A stretch of DNA of 64,000 nt from Marsupella aquatica (lineage: Eukaryota; Marchantiophyta), in the NCBI GenBank assembly GCA_973895155.1, contig OZ316891.1, positions 6,634,001-6,698,000 on the forward strand, given 5' to 3'. Every line of letters starts with the position of its first letter. Position 1 is the first letter of the stretch. Below the pieces are notes generated by a model, which searched no databases, was not told the origin of the DNA, and was given only the letters and a program-made list of their open reading frames with translations. The position numbers and the translations under genes are program-made. Shown here piece by piece: positions 26,278 through 36,850 of the stretch.

Positions 26278-26465
26278 GAAAAATTGAGAATGTTGAGGTG
26301 GATGAAAGATGGAATTCTAAGAACACCCGGACCAAGGAGTGGGTGGATTGGAAGATCAAAGTCGAGACAAGGGGAGTCGACAATCTCCAGTTGCATTACT
26401 TTGACGACAAGTTGCAGCTGGACTTTGTGTGGATTGAGTACCAGCAATTTGTTCAGGAAGTCTAG
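26278..26465 (+). pseudogene. Coding-like fragment of unknown family
   Basis: The frame from 26278 to the TAG ending at 26465 reads about 61 residues with a sensible composition, including KEWVDWKIKV, LQLHYFDDKLQLDF and WIEYQQFVQEV. It is bounded by TGA just upstream and has no ATG start. I do not recognise the family. It may be an orphan exon or a transposon fragment. Confidence 0.25.
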
Positions 26466-28969
26466 AATTGTACATTTGAGAATGCCTATAACATGAAGGC
26501 AACTGGAGCTGTCACGACGCAGTTGAATCCAATCACCAACTGAAGCTGCCCCTGGACACTCGTCAGACTGGCCTATAACATCCATGCCTCTCTCTTTGTC
26601 CAAGATGGATGATCCCCACGGCATACCTACTCTCGTGGGAGCTTTAGAAGACATCAATGAAAGAACGAGACCCTCTTGAAGACATCGATTATAATCATTG
26701 ACATTCTCAAGTGACAATCCTTCCTCAAACTTCTCATCCTTTGCATGAGCTGCTGAAACACACTGAGGATTGATCCACGGGTCTCAGTCTGGTAATGCCA
26801 CTTTCCTTCATTTCTAAATCTTCAGTTGGCCTATGACGTATATTGAATCTTAGACTCTGGCAACAGGATGTGGAGATCATTGACTCCCTGCATATTCACC
26901 ACACTTAGTGCATCCTACGAGTCAGAAAGACCAGAGCAACAGATTGAGGCCACTCCCGTCCTAGAACTGCCCATAAACCTTCAACCAGTCCTAGAACTGC
27001 CTATGAACCTCCAACCAGGAAGAGATTGAAGCGCACCCAACGCAACACCAGAGAAATTGAGGCTCGAGCAAAGCAGCACTGCAAAGCTACGATTGAAAAT
27101 TTTAATTAATTAAAAACTGCATCAACACATAGGGACATCTACTGTGTGCCCTTTTCTTTACCCAACAGACGGACTCTCATGTAACCCTTTGCCTTGCAGT
27201 GGAGTCGACGGTAGCAAAGTGATCGGTTTCCACAGAACGGCGACGGCACGACGCGTGCAGTACTTGAACACGGGACCTGGCTAACAAACAAGCTCCTGCC
27301 TCTTTCCGGTCACGTCACCGACATGAATACCGTTTGCGGCAACGCCGAGGCCCTTTGGCCCAATTGGCCCCCGTTCGCGGTCGTGACGATGGAGATGAGG
27401 GAGAACCATGATCGACGGCGGGAATTTGTGCAGGCAAGATCGGACCCTGGGATTGGGGTCGACTTGGTTCCGATCTCCCGACGTACGTGTTTCCCGGGTG
27501 GGACTAAAACGACCAGGCGGTGGGGGGACGGCAGGGTCTGCATGGAACCGACCGCGTTTTGATATGGAGGGGCACTGACTCCCCAATCCCCATTCCCCAT
27601 TCCGCAGGTTTCGATTGGAAGGACATGACGTGGATGGACGGGTTCGAAGAGGGCAGATGTCACATGGGAGGCAATCCACAGTGTTTATTATTGTCTTTTA
27701 CAATGTTGGGCACACCGCTGTGGACCACATTTTGGTGGTTATGGGAGTTTGGGGCTTATAACTTGACGTTTATCAGTCCTTAATTTAAAAAAAAAATTGT
27801 GCCTGCAAGAACTGGAGAAGGGGGAGACCTTCAAAAACACAGGCACAAATACTTTATATTCACGCCTTGAAAATTAATCTCATAGAAATTTCCCCTCTGT
27901 GTTCCATGATCAATAACTCAACCAAAATGGTCAAAAATGTACTCTCGCTTGGATGGAAGTGTAGCTTAGTTACTACTCTAGCACATTGTTGAAACTAAAA
28001 AATATTAGAGATTACTAACATCAATTTATTTAATAAACTCAAATTTTGGGAAATGTGGTCCATAGGGGTTTTCAAAGAGCAATGTTGTGGTCAGTGGGAG
28101 CATCATTTTCTCAGATCCGGATGGTTGATTTTGATGAATAATAATGGAAACTTTTTTAAAAAAAAATATGGACGACCATGACAAGTTTGTTGCAAAATTC
28201 CTGTCTCCTTTTTGTGCCACATCATCAATTTCCACCACAAACATGAACAAAGACGCTTGCAGTAACAAAGACACAATGCATCATGTTTAATTGCTGCAAT
28301 GCCACAAAAAAGGGTTAGACCCGAGATGTTCAAAACTTCAGAAATTTTAGAATTATCGTGCCCTATGACAAAGAGCAAGCTGGGGCAAAAAAGTAAACCA
28401 TTTATGTACTTTTCCTTTAAAAACAACAAGGAGCAACTCTAGATGTTAGATCTGATTGATCAATGATCAATAATTGACTGGATCCTATATAAACTGACAG
28501 TACTTTGAATTAGTCAGTTGTTCTTTTTGGGTTTTTGTGACGTTGTTTTTGAGCAATTGGGGTAGGTGAACATAGGTTTCTTAAGATGCATCAAAAGACT
28601 TTGTTAGTAACTTTGCAGTCTCAAGTCTATTTGGGCTGAGAGCTTTCCATTATTTTGTTGCCTAGATTGGGGAATTTCTTGCTAGATAAATTTATAGAAA
28701 ATTTGGGTTCCCAAAACTTTCTAAAAACCCTCAAACCAGTCAGATGAATGAGATTGAAAGGAAAATAACTAAAAAGCACCAAAAAAATCAAGATTGGGGA
28801 CAACATAAAATAACATAGTGCACTCATAAGAAATGGTGCCAAAATTGTGCCCATGTAATCCCGCATGTAATTCCTTCATGGCCCAAACCACATGTTTGTG
28901 GGGTTTTAACATGCCTTAGAAACAGTGTGGTTAAAACCCCACAAATAGTATACCTCTTGGGATATCTTT
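26466..28969. other. Intergenic region including a GC-rich island
   Basis: No gene recognised. About 27180-27690 is clearly richer in GC and CpG than its surroundings and has overlapping open frames on both strands (27281-27679 - and 27323-27562 +), none resembling a known family. It may be a promoter-like island or an imported fragment. The rest is AT-rich. Confidence 0.35.
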
Positions 28970-29469
28970 TGTTAGACATTTTCTCTTAGGTCTAGAGTCA
29001 CGACTTCAGTCGTGATTAAGCTAACCTTAGTCACAGACTTGGTTGGGTTATTAGTCATTATGCACACTATATGCATAAGCACGTTGTTGCTTGTGAGGAG
29101 GAATTGAGGCTCGTTGTCTGGGAGCCAATTGAGAGACGGGTTGAGAGATAGGGAGAACTTGTATTATGGAGACTCAGTATGGTCGACTGGCCTATAGTAC
29201 AATACAGCTCTTATGTGTTCTCATGAATGTAGCCTCACGTGAGGTGAAGCATATAATATTTCTTTGTGTCGACTACTTGTTTGTTAGATGGTTGTGGACA
29301 TGTTGTTGTGAATATTGTCTTTGCTTGACAACTTTGACATGTTGTTGCAATCCTTTTATATAACTCCAAAGAGGTTTTATTTTGGAATGTCATTTCAGCT
29401 TGTAATGTAAGGAACAGTAGCTCTCCTTGTATGATTGGGGATTGAAGCTCCCTTGTATTCATGGTAACA
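28970..29469. mobile_element. Possible solo LTR, about 500 bp
   Basis: The interval begins TGTTAGACATTTT and ends ATGGTAACA, so it has the inverted ends TGTTA...TAACA usual for plant Copia LTRs. It has an internal TTATATAA at about 29355 that could be an LTR promoter. The flanking 5 bp (TCTTT and CAAAT) do not match, so no target-site duplication supports it, and no internal retroelement domain is nearby. Confidence 0.3.
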
Positions 29470-29898
29470 CAAATTGATAGACACATCATTGGAAACCAAA
29501 GTATGTCAAGGTAAACCAGCTCTAGCCACCTGGAGTGATGGTACTAAACCTTAAACTACGTCCATAATGTGACCACTCTAAACATGATTATGTTCTATAC
29601 AAGTCCATTGGACCTAGGAATAATATATTAGATTGCAAAATCTTGTAGTGATGGGCCCAAAAATGTCCCAGACCATTTAAACCCCAATTTAAGGAATACT
29701 GAAGTATTAGATTAATTCCAATTTTATCTAAATATTATTAGTTAATGAATGATCAACCTCTTTAACATTTGGTGGGATAGTCAAAAACTTCAAAAGTTTT
29801 GTTGCAAGATCTTTATAACAATGCATCACTAAATGACATCAAGTACCTCTTGATCCATGCACAAACCCTTAATTAAACTATCATTCATTGTTTCAATT
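29470..29898. other. Intergenic, AT-rich
   Basis: I see no gene, RNA or repeat here. Confidence 0.4.
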
Positions 29899-30478
29899 GT
29901 CTATTTAATTATTATAGGGTTGAATACAAAAAAGATTGACACGCACCAGGGTGCGTGACCTACAATCATAGTAAGTACCACCCTTTAATTAATTAGTTTC
30001 TTTACAACAACTAATAGGATTGTTGTATATTACAATGTCTACTGGACATTCATTTGAATGTCAATAATATCATGCCTTAATATCACCAAACTAAGGGCCC
30101 ACTAACTAATATTATATCTTAAATAAACTAACCAACTAACTAACTTGTCTATTTAATTACTATAGGGTTGAATACAAAAAAGATTGACACGCACCAGGGT
30201 GCGTGACCTACAATTATAGTATCACCCTTTAATTAGTTAGTTTCTATTGCTTTGACTCAATCAGGCATGGAACCATATAAAATCAGAAATCATTGAAAGT
30301 TGAGTTCACTTGAGGGTGTAACTATAATTATTATTTATTAATAGGATTGTTGTATATTACAATATCTACTGGACATTCATTTGAATGTCAATAATATCAT
30401 GCCTTAATATCACCAAACTAAGGCCCCACTAACTAATATTATATCTTAAATAAACTAACCAACTAACTAACTTAGACG
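29899..30478. repeat. Direct repeat of about 250 bp, each copy with a CACGCACC/GGTGCGTG palindrome
   Basis: Copy A starts at about 29899 and copy B at about 30147. Both read GTCTATTTAATTA then TATAGGGTTGAATAC, followed by CACGCACCAGGGTGCGTG (about 29939-29956 and 30187-30204), and end with TATATCTTAAATAAACTAAC. Copy B carries an extra segment of about 90 bp (30248-30340). Both contain a second small palindrome ACATTCATTTGAATGT. The repeat sits just beyond the 3' end of transposase-like element 2. Confidence 0.85.
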
Positions 30479-30567
30479 ATAAGACTTGTCTAAACTTGAG
30501 TTCTCTGGCTACTACTATTCTGAGTTGCCTTTTAAACTGTATGCTAAACTACATGCTTCATTACTGT

Positions 30568-33500
30568 CTAGGATTTGTCACTTGCTATGCATGTCAAGAG
30601 ATAGTCTCTTGCCTTGACAGCAACATTCTTTGGAATTCCTACCAGCCCTGTCACTGGTCCTTTGCGTGCTTTGAAACACCACAAGGCAGAGGAAACATCT
30701 ATTGTCTCAGCTTCCTTGTATATTGGAGATGGATCACGTTCCCATTTCTTATCCCAAGAATCTGCCCACCGCTCTCTTGGCTGCCAGTCTGATTGACCAC
30801 GTTGCTTCTTTGCCATAAATGGTCTAAACCACTCAACGCCACATACATGAGTAAGAAGGTTTTGTTCATTCACTGGTCCTTCTACCACATCTGTAACAAC
30901 TAACCCCATATGGACGGGATAAACATCCAGGTCTGAGTCGTCCGGCCGTACCAACACATAACAGCCCTTCACAACATCAACCCTAGGGTTAAAACTCTCA
31001 GGAGGTTTATCTTTTGCTGGTCCCACATAATCCATTGTTGCCTCCAACTCACATGCCACATTTCGATATTCTGGTGGAACGTGCTCTCTCCATATTGATA
31101 AAGGCCAAAACCCGTATTCCAAGTTGTGTGCACCTTCAGGTTCATATTGCACCTGCTCACCCTGTAGAGTATCTACAATGTCATTCCAATAATTGATGAG
31201 AGTTGTCCAACGTCGCTTTGGTTCTTCCTCTTTTGTTTGCTTTAGAATAAACTCAAAGAATGACACATGCTTCTTCAACCCTGTCAGCACTTCAGGAAGC
31301 ATTTTCAACTCCATCATTGGTAGCCGTTTGGGCACCCCAATTGGGATGTGAGGACTTTTGTCATCTTTCCATGACCACATTTCAATACCTTCTTTGGGTA
31401 ACCATCCCTGATCAGTTGACTTCATTTTGTATTGGAAGCATGGCATACTATCATGACGAACATAGAACCTAAACAGCCTGGGTTTTAAATGCCCCACCAA
31501 TGCCTCAGGGCCCTTCAACATGAATGGAGCTAAGTAGTTTTTGAAATCTGGGACCTCCTATAGAAAATGTGGGACTGCATTGGGTGTCCTTGCTCTCATG
31601 AACAAGGACATTAACTCAGGCAATGAGTATGTGGGGTTATGCATCATAGACTCTGAAAAATGCCCGAACATACCGTCAACATCCTCATGAGTGTGCCCAA
31701 CCACCATAAAACCAAGATGAACCTCTTCAAACACCTCCCTTGCCATCAACAATGACAAATAAGCCATCATATATCTGTTCTTGTTGTCTGAGGCACAATT
31801 ATCCAGTTGTAGCTTCAATACTCGTGGAAGGGGCCTGAACTTTGGTGCCTCAGGTGCTGCATCACAATGTAACAATCTCAGAATGCTTTTAAATAAAACC
31901 CTAGTCAGACCCTAAACCCCAATTTAGGGTTTAGGGTTTAAACCCTATTAATGAAACCTTGGCTAGGAGGAGCAACAACTACACAAAGTAGAGTGTCAAT
32001 GTGTGTGAGCTTATATTATTAAATAATAATAAATTAAAGGATTGTGAGTAAAGTACCTAGGCTTGAGATGTAGGCAATGTCATCCTCAAATGCTCTAAGG
32101 ACACTTGCCTCCAAGATATCTGCTCTCCCAAAAAGGAGGTCTTTAAAAAGACTTGTCGAGTCTGGCCCCTCCACAAGTGATTTGATCATTGGATTTGGGT
32201 TTTCCAACATCCTTAGTATTGAATCAATTGACCCAATAGTGATGTTGACATCACTTGGCCACACTCCAACATGATATTGGGCTATGGCCTTGGGACCATG
32301 ACCATGAGTAAGGATACCAGTGACAGTAATTGGGAACTTTTGGGCACCATCCACATGCTTAGGATTGAAGGGCATTCTTGGGAGAGCTGTCTTTGAATGA
32401 TCCATCTTATCATGAATAAGGCATAACACTTCCTTTGGACGATGGATGGACTCATATCTCCAGGTATGATGGATGGACTCATATCTCCAGGTATGATAGC
32501 ACATTCTTTGCTGTGTGTGGTCTTGGTGATGTTCCTCCTCGTCACGCCTTAGGCCCTCTAACTCTTCCTTAGCTCCTATAAGGTTTGCTTTCCGTTGAAG
32601 CAACTCACTACAAGTTGTACACTTTGAAAAGTTGTTGCCCTTTTTGTGACGTGAGAACTCCCTGAAATACATCTGATGTAGATGACTCAAGGTGGGTTGG
32701 GAAATTGGAGGAAGACCAGCCTCTTGGTTGACAACATTAACCCTGTTTCTAATATTCTCCCAAGTAAGATTTGTTGGCAATTCCCTCAAAACCATCCTTG
32801 TATTATCTGCCATGGTTCTCAACTTGGCTGGATGATGATCAACTGCCTCCTCAATAATCTCTTTCATTGACATGAACGCTTGAGATACTTTCTCGGACAT
32901 ACGCCTTTTTCCAGCATTACCATAGGTACCTATGTTCATTCCAGCCATCACAGTCTTCTTCAAGGCATAAAATTGAGTCTTTCCTCTTGAATGAATGATT
33001 CTCCATGCCTCCAAGCACAATACTTTGCCCTCCACTGCTAGAATCCTTTCTCCAGTACCCAAGTGTATTGTATTTTTAATAGCCTTGATTTCCTCCTCCT
33101 TGCGCTCCGCAAAGGTTTTGACCACCACTTTTGCCTAATTGCCATAGCCAAGTTGCGGTCCAAATATTGGCAACAATGTTCACTACAACAGTCCTTAGTG
33201 TTTATCAACAACACATCTTGACGTGCCAAAGATGTGTCTCTTCTAGATGTCTGGGAAGATGGACTCTTTCTTTTCCTACTTTTATGGACGTAGGACCACT
33301 TGCCACTTGTTGGCGATGTGTTCCCTCCCACAGCTTGCCTGATGTTGTGGAAAGACAACAAGTTGCCATCCTTGGCAATGAGTTGGTCCATCGACCAAGC
33401 TTTTAAGCAATCTCTATGCTTCAGATGATCTATGGTAGCTCCCTGGACAAAATCGTTGATCAGAATTCCCACATGTGTATTCCCAAGGGTGACATCCCCA

Positions 33501-33991
33501 AGCTTCACTATAGGATCTAGAACATGTATAGTTGCCACTGCAAAAATCAACTTGTTCTCATCCACCACCTTTACAGGCATGCCCATCCACAAGGCCTTTG
33601 GTAAAACTACTTCCACACCAGACCGACTCTCATTATGGTTGTTCCCATCAGAATTTTGATTGACTGGATCTTGATCATCACCAACAGTGCCAAACACATC
33701 CTCCGATTCCATGGGAGCTCGAAAAAGCTAATTCCTTTCCCATACAAGGTAACCCCCAATCATGTCCTTCAAAAGTTCGCCATCTTCGCATAGAATGGTC
33801 TCGTCAAAAACTTCCTCCAATAGAAGAAGAACTCTGTCCGCCCCAAGAGGAATATTGTGACAAACCCTGGAAGGATCAAGACTTATCACGCAACCTTTTC
33901 CAACCTGTTTCTCACATATGCCTATAATAACTTGTCCGCCTTCCCTGATCCAGACTGTCGATGTCACCATAATAATTATGATCCTGCACAT
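30568..33991 (-). pseudogene. DUF7869-type transposase-like gene, disrupted (element 2)
   Basis: Reading right to left, the frame opens at ATG 33991 and meets TAG at 33728-33730. It continues in frame from 33712, has a +1 shift in an AAAAG run near 33128, runs to a donor at 32057 and resumes at 31856 after a 200-bp in-phase intron. It then meets TAG at 31558-31560 and ends at 30568. The N-terminal part ends in a GYLVWERN block that vaguely recalls the DUF8039 type. Next come CC...CCQYLDRN, LIHDKMDHSK, LQLDNCASDNKNRYM and GHTHEDVDGMF in the same order as in element 1, so the two are diverged members of one family. The DxMD, LDN and HED motifs could be a DDE-like core; this is inference. A 27-bp direct duplication (about 32441-32494) inserts nine residues. 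The copy is dead unless two stops and a shift are sequencing errors. Confidence 0.6.
31898..31947. repeat. Short interstitial telomere-like motif, inverted
   Basis: Within the intron of element 2 the plus strand has CCCTAAACCCC, then TTTAGGGTTTAGGGTTT, then AAACCCTA. These are Arabidopsis-type TTTAGGG units in alternating orientation. They are too short to be a telomere relic with certainty. Confidence 0.6.
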
Positions 33992-34039
33992 CAGAGAATA
34001 TCACTGTAAGCGTACAGTCCTGTCACGTCCGTCAATTTC

Positions 34040-35000
34040 ACTGCACTATTCTGTCACGTCGGTCAATAAGCAGAATATAGTCAATGCACTGCGCTGCACG
34101 CGACTGGTCGCGTGACCCTAGAGGTACCACACATACCGGCAACAGACTATGCATGGTCCGTCAATCATGTCAAATGAATGAGAATGACCACAATCGATTA
34201 CGATCAATCATTTCACATCCACTCAGAACAAATGAGTGGACAATCAGTAACTACTGAGGACAGTAGTGCTAATAAGCGCCAGTAAAACGTCCGTGAACTG
34301 CATTGTCCTGTCACAACCATCAAGAAGTAGGCAGAATGTAGTCAATGCATTGCCCTGCATGCGACTAGTCGCGTGACCTTAGTCAGAGGGTGTAGGGATA
34401 ACAGGGTCTACGACGTAGAAGCTAGAAGGCTAGGCCCAAACTCTAGCTCATACTTGGTACTTCATAAGTAAGATACGATTGCGCGTGAGACAGGAAGATA
34501 CAACTACGGATCTAAAGGCATGTCGCGTGACCTTAGTCAGAGGGTACAGGGTCTACGACGTAGAAGCTAGAAGGCTAGGCCCAAACTCTAGCTCGTAATT
34601 GGTACTTCATAAGTAAGATACGATTGCGCGCGAGACAGGAAGATACAATTACGGATCTAAAGGCATCACACATATCGGTAAAGATAATGCATGGTCCGTC
34701 AGTCATTTCAAGTGAATGAGAACGACTACAATCGATTACGAACAATCATTTCAACTCCACTCAGGAAAAATGAGTGGACAGTACCAGTTTACCAATGAGT
34801 GGACACCGGACAGTCAGTAACTACTGACCTTCATAAGAAATCTCAGTACTTCACTAGCAATCAGTATTCCCGGGGCGGTCGCCAAACGTGAAATTAAAGC
34901 CATAATTAGAGGACAACTGAACTTCCCGCCAATTCTAATACGCGCCAGTCAAACGCGCACCCTCTTCTAGAAACCACTATGTACAATGACTAGTGGAGAC
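34040..35000. repeat. Bidirectional upstream region with duplicated blocks and ACGCGAC/GTCGCGT palindromes
   Basis: This spacer separates element 2 (minus) from the zinc-finger-like ORF (plus). Palindromes lie at 34098-34113 (ACGCGACTGGTCGCGT) and 34359-34374 (ATGCGACTAGTCGCGT), with a half-site near 34523. Two block pairs are duplicated. CTACGACGTAGAAGCTAGAA starts near 34408 and again near 34552. CTATGCATGGTCCGTCAATC (about 34147) recurs slightly altered near 34686. The words GAGTGGACA and CAGTAACTACTGA recur. No open frame is supported. Confidence 0.75.
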
Positions 35001-35007
35001 TAAACAA

Positions 35008-35014
35008 TATAAAG
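35008..35014 (+). promoter_or_regulatory. Putative TATA box of the 35143 ORF
   Basis: TATAAAG lies 129 bp before the ATG at 35143. A start of transcription near 35040, in the CT-rich ATTCCCCCACGCATTCC stretch, would be consistent. Confidence 0.45.
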
Positions 35015-35142
35015 CATTGAGATGATCCCTATTGCTCATTCCCCCACGCATTCCACTTTCTGGCTACTGGATAATCTATTCGTACATCAGCTCTCTCATT
35101 TCCAATTCTTAGTCTTGGTCAGCATCTCTTGTTTGAAGGGCG

Positions 35143-35685
35143 ATGACTACTCCGCTGAGCTCGAAGAATGAAGATATTCCGACGGACGATTCAGAAGGTT
35201 TGACGTATCGAATTCGTGGTACTCCTTACAGAATGTGTCAGCGATGTAATATAATGTTTACGGTGACTAAATCGGGTAAAATGTTTTGTGAGAGACGACA
35301 TTGTTCGCCACATTTGTCGATGGAAGATCAGATGGAGACCAATCCGACAGAGATGACTACAAAGATGGCACCAGGGGAGAAGTTAAAAGGCAAAGCCCTC
35401 GGGGAATCCATTTCGAGGGGGGAGAAGTTGAAGGCCAGAGCATGCATCGAATCCATTTCGGGGGAAGCAGCAGCAGACGCTAAGACAGTCAAGAAGGAGG
35501 CCAAGAAAGTGGACGCACCGAAGAAAAGGCAATTAGAGATGAACGAAGATTCTGATTTGTATTACAGAAAGAGAAAGCCGAGAAAATCTATGGACGTTAG
35601 GACTTGGGCAAAGGAAGAATTTCTGGATTCAAGGGAATCCACACCAGACACCGATGAGTGGATGCCTTCATCTTGGAATGACTGA
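35143..35685 (+). CDS. Small basic protein with a C2-CH zinc-finger-like motif, unknown function
   Basis: The open frame of 180 aa is intact from ATG 35143 to TGA 35683-35685. Residues about 32-57 read CQRCN, fifteen residues on CERRHC, then PH, which is a plausible single zinc-binding site. The remainder is polar and lysine-rich with two repeats of G(E)KLK-A and ESIS, a KKRQLEMNEDSDLYY segment and a basic RKRKPRK stretch that could be a nuclear localisation signal. I do not recognise the family. It lies between two palindrome-bearing arrays, with a TATA box upstream, and has no stop or frameshift, unlike its downstream neighbours. It could be the first exon of the long unit downstream or a DNA-binding factor for the palindromes; both are guesses. 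Confidence 0.6.
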   Translation: MTTPLSSKNEDIPTDDSEGLTYRIRGTPYRMCQRCNIMFTVTKSGKMFCERRHCSPHLSMEDQMETNPTEMTTKMAPGEKLKGKALGESISRGEKLKARACIESISGEAAADAKTVKKEAKKVDAPKKRQLEMNEDSDLYYRKRKPRKSMDVRTWAKEEFLDSRESTPDTDEWMPSSWND

Positions 35686-35887
35686 CTCAATCGAAGTCAA
35701 CAATATTTTGAGTAGTCGAAGATTAGAACTACAGATTCAAGAGTAGTTCAAGTTAGAACTTGTTATAGATACTGTGTAGCTTAAATTCCTGGATAGTGCT
35801 AGTGGATATGGATTCCACATCCGAAGTCCTTCGGGATCAATGTAACCATTTTTGTAATCAAGGAAAAATTCCTCTGACTAACAATTC

Positions 35888-36850
35888 GCTAGGCTGTCGA
35901 CTACAACAAACAATATCAAAAAGACCTGCGATAAATTGGTTCACGCGACTGTGCGCGTGATGAACTACATGTGTAACCAAAAACAGGTCATCCTACTAAC
36001 AAGTTGAGATCAGGCAGATCTGAGAAATAAAGCGCGATTACGTCTAAGAGTGCAGAGCTTTCGCTGACCTCTAAAACATTAATGCAATCGGGCGCGTGAT
36101 GAAAAGAAGACCTCGGTTTTAAAATATATTTCTTGCCAATTCGCTGGGAAGTCGACTACAATAAACAATATCAAGATAAATTGGTTCACGCGACTGTGCG
36201 CGTGATGAACTACATGTGTAACCCAAAAAACAGGTCATCCTACTAACAAGTTGAGATCAGAAAGATCTAAGAAATAAAGGGCGATTACGTCTAAGAGTGC
36301 AGAGCTTTTGCTGACCTCTAAAACATTAACGCGACCGGTCGCGTGAATTAGAACTCGGTTTCAAAATAGATTTCTGGCCAATTCGCTAGGCTGTCGACTA
36401 CAATAAACAATATCAAAAGACACGAGATAAATTGGTTCATGCGACTGTGTGCGTGACGAACTACATGTGTAACCAAAAAACAGGTCATCCTACTAACAAG
36501 TTGAGATCAGGAAGATCTGAGAAATAAAGGGTGATTACGTCTAAGAGTGCAGAGCTTTCGCTGATCTCTAAAACATTAACGCGACCGTGCGCGTGATGAA
36601 ACGAAGATGTTGGTTTTAAAATAGATTGCTGGCCAATTTGCTAGGCTGTCGACTACAATAAACAATATCAAAAGACACGAGATAAATTGGTTCACGCGAC
36701 TGTGCGCGTGATGAACTACATGTGTAACCAAAAAACAGGTCATCCTACTAACAAGTTGAGATCAGGAAGATCTGAAAAATGGACCTCGATTACGTTTCGT
36801 TTTGCTAGGCCATCGACTACAATAAACAATAGCAAAACATATGGACAACT
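35888..36850. repeat. About 250-bp tandem repeat, 4.5 copies, two palindromes per unit
   Basis: Units start with GCTAGGCTGTCGACTACA-like words near 35888, 36142, 36385, 36640 and 36804. Each full unit has one palindrome of the form ACGCGACTGTGCGCGT (35943, 36188, about 36437, about 36694) and a second about 140 bp on (about 36090, 36329-36344 as ACGCGACCGGTCGCGT, about 36579). Between them are conserved words ACATGTGTAACC, CATCCTACTAACAAGTTGAG and ATTACGTCTAAGAGTGCAGA. Units also carry ATAAACAATATC. Confidence 0.9.

Noticed and set aside
28970-29469. Complete LTR retrotransposon
   Set aside because: No gag, protease, integrase or second LTR is nearby, and there is no target-site duplication.
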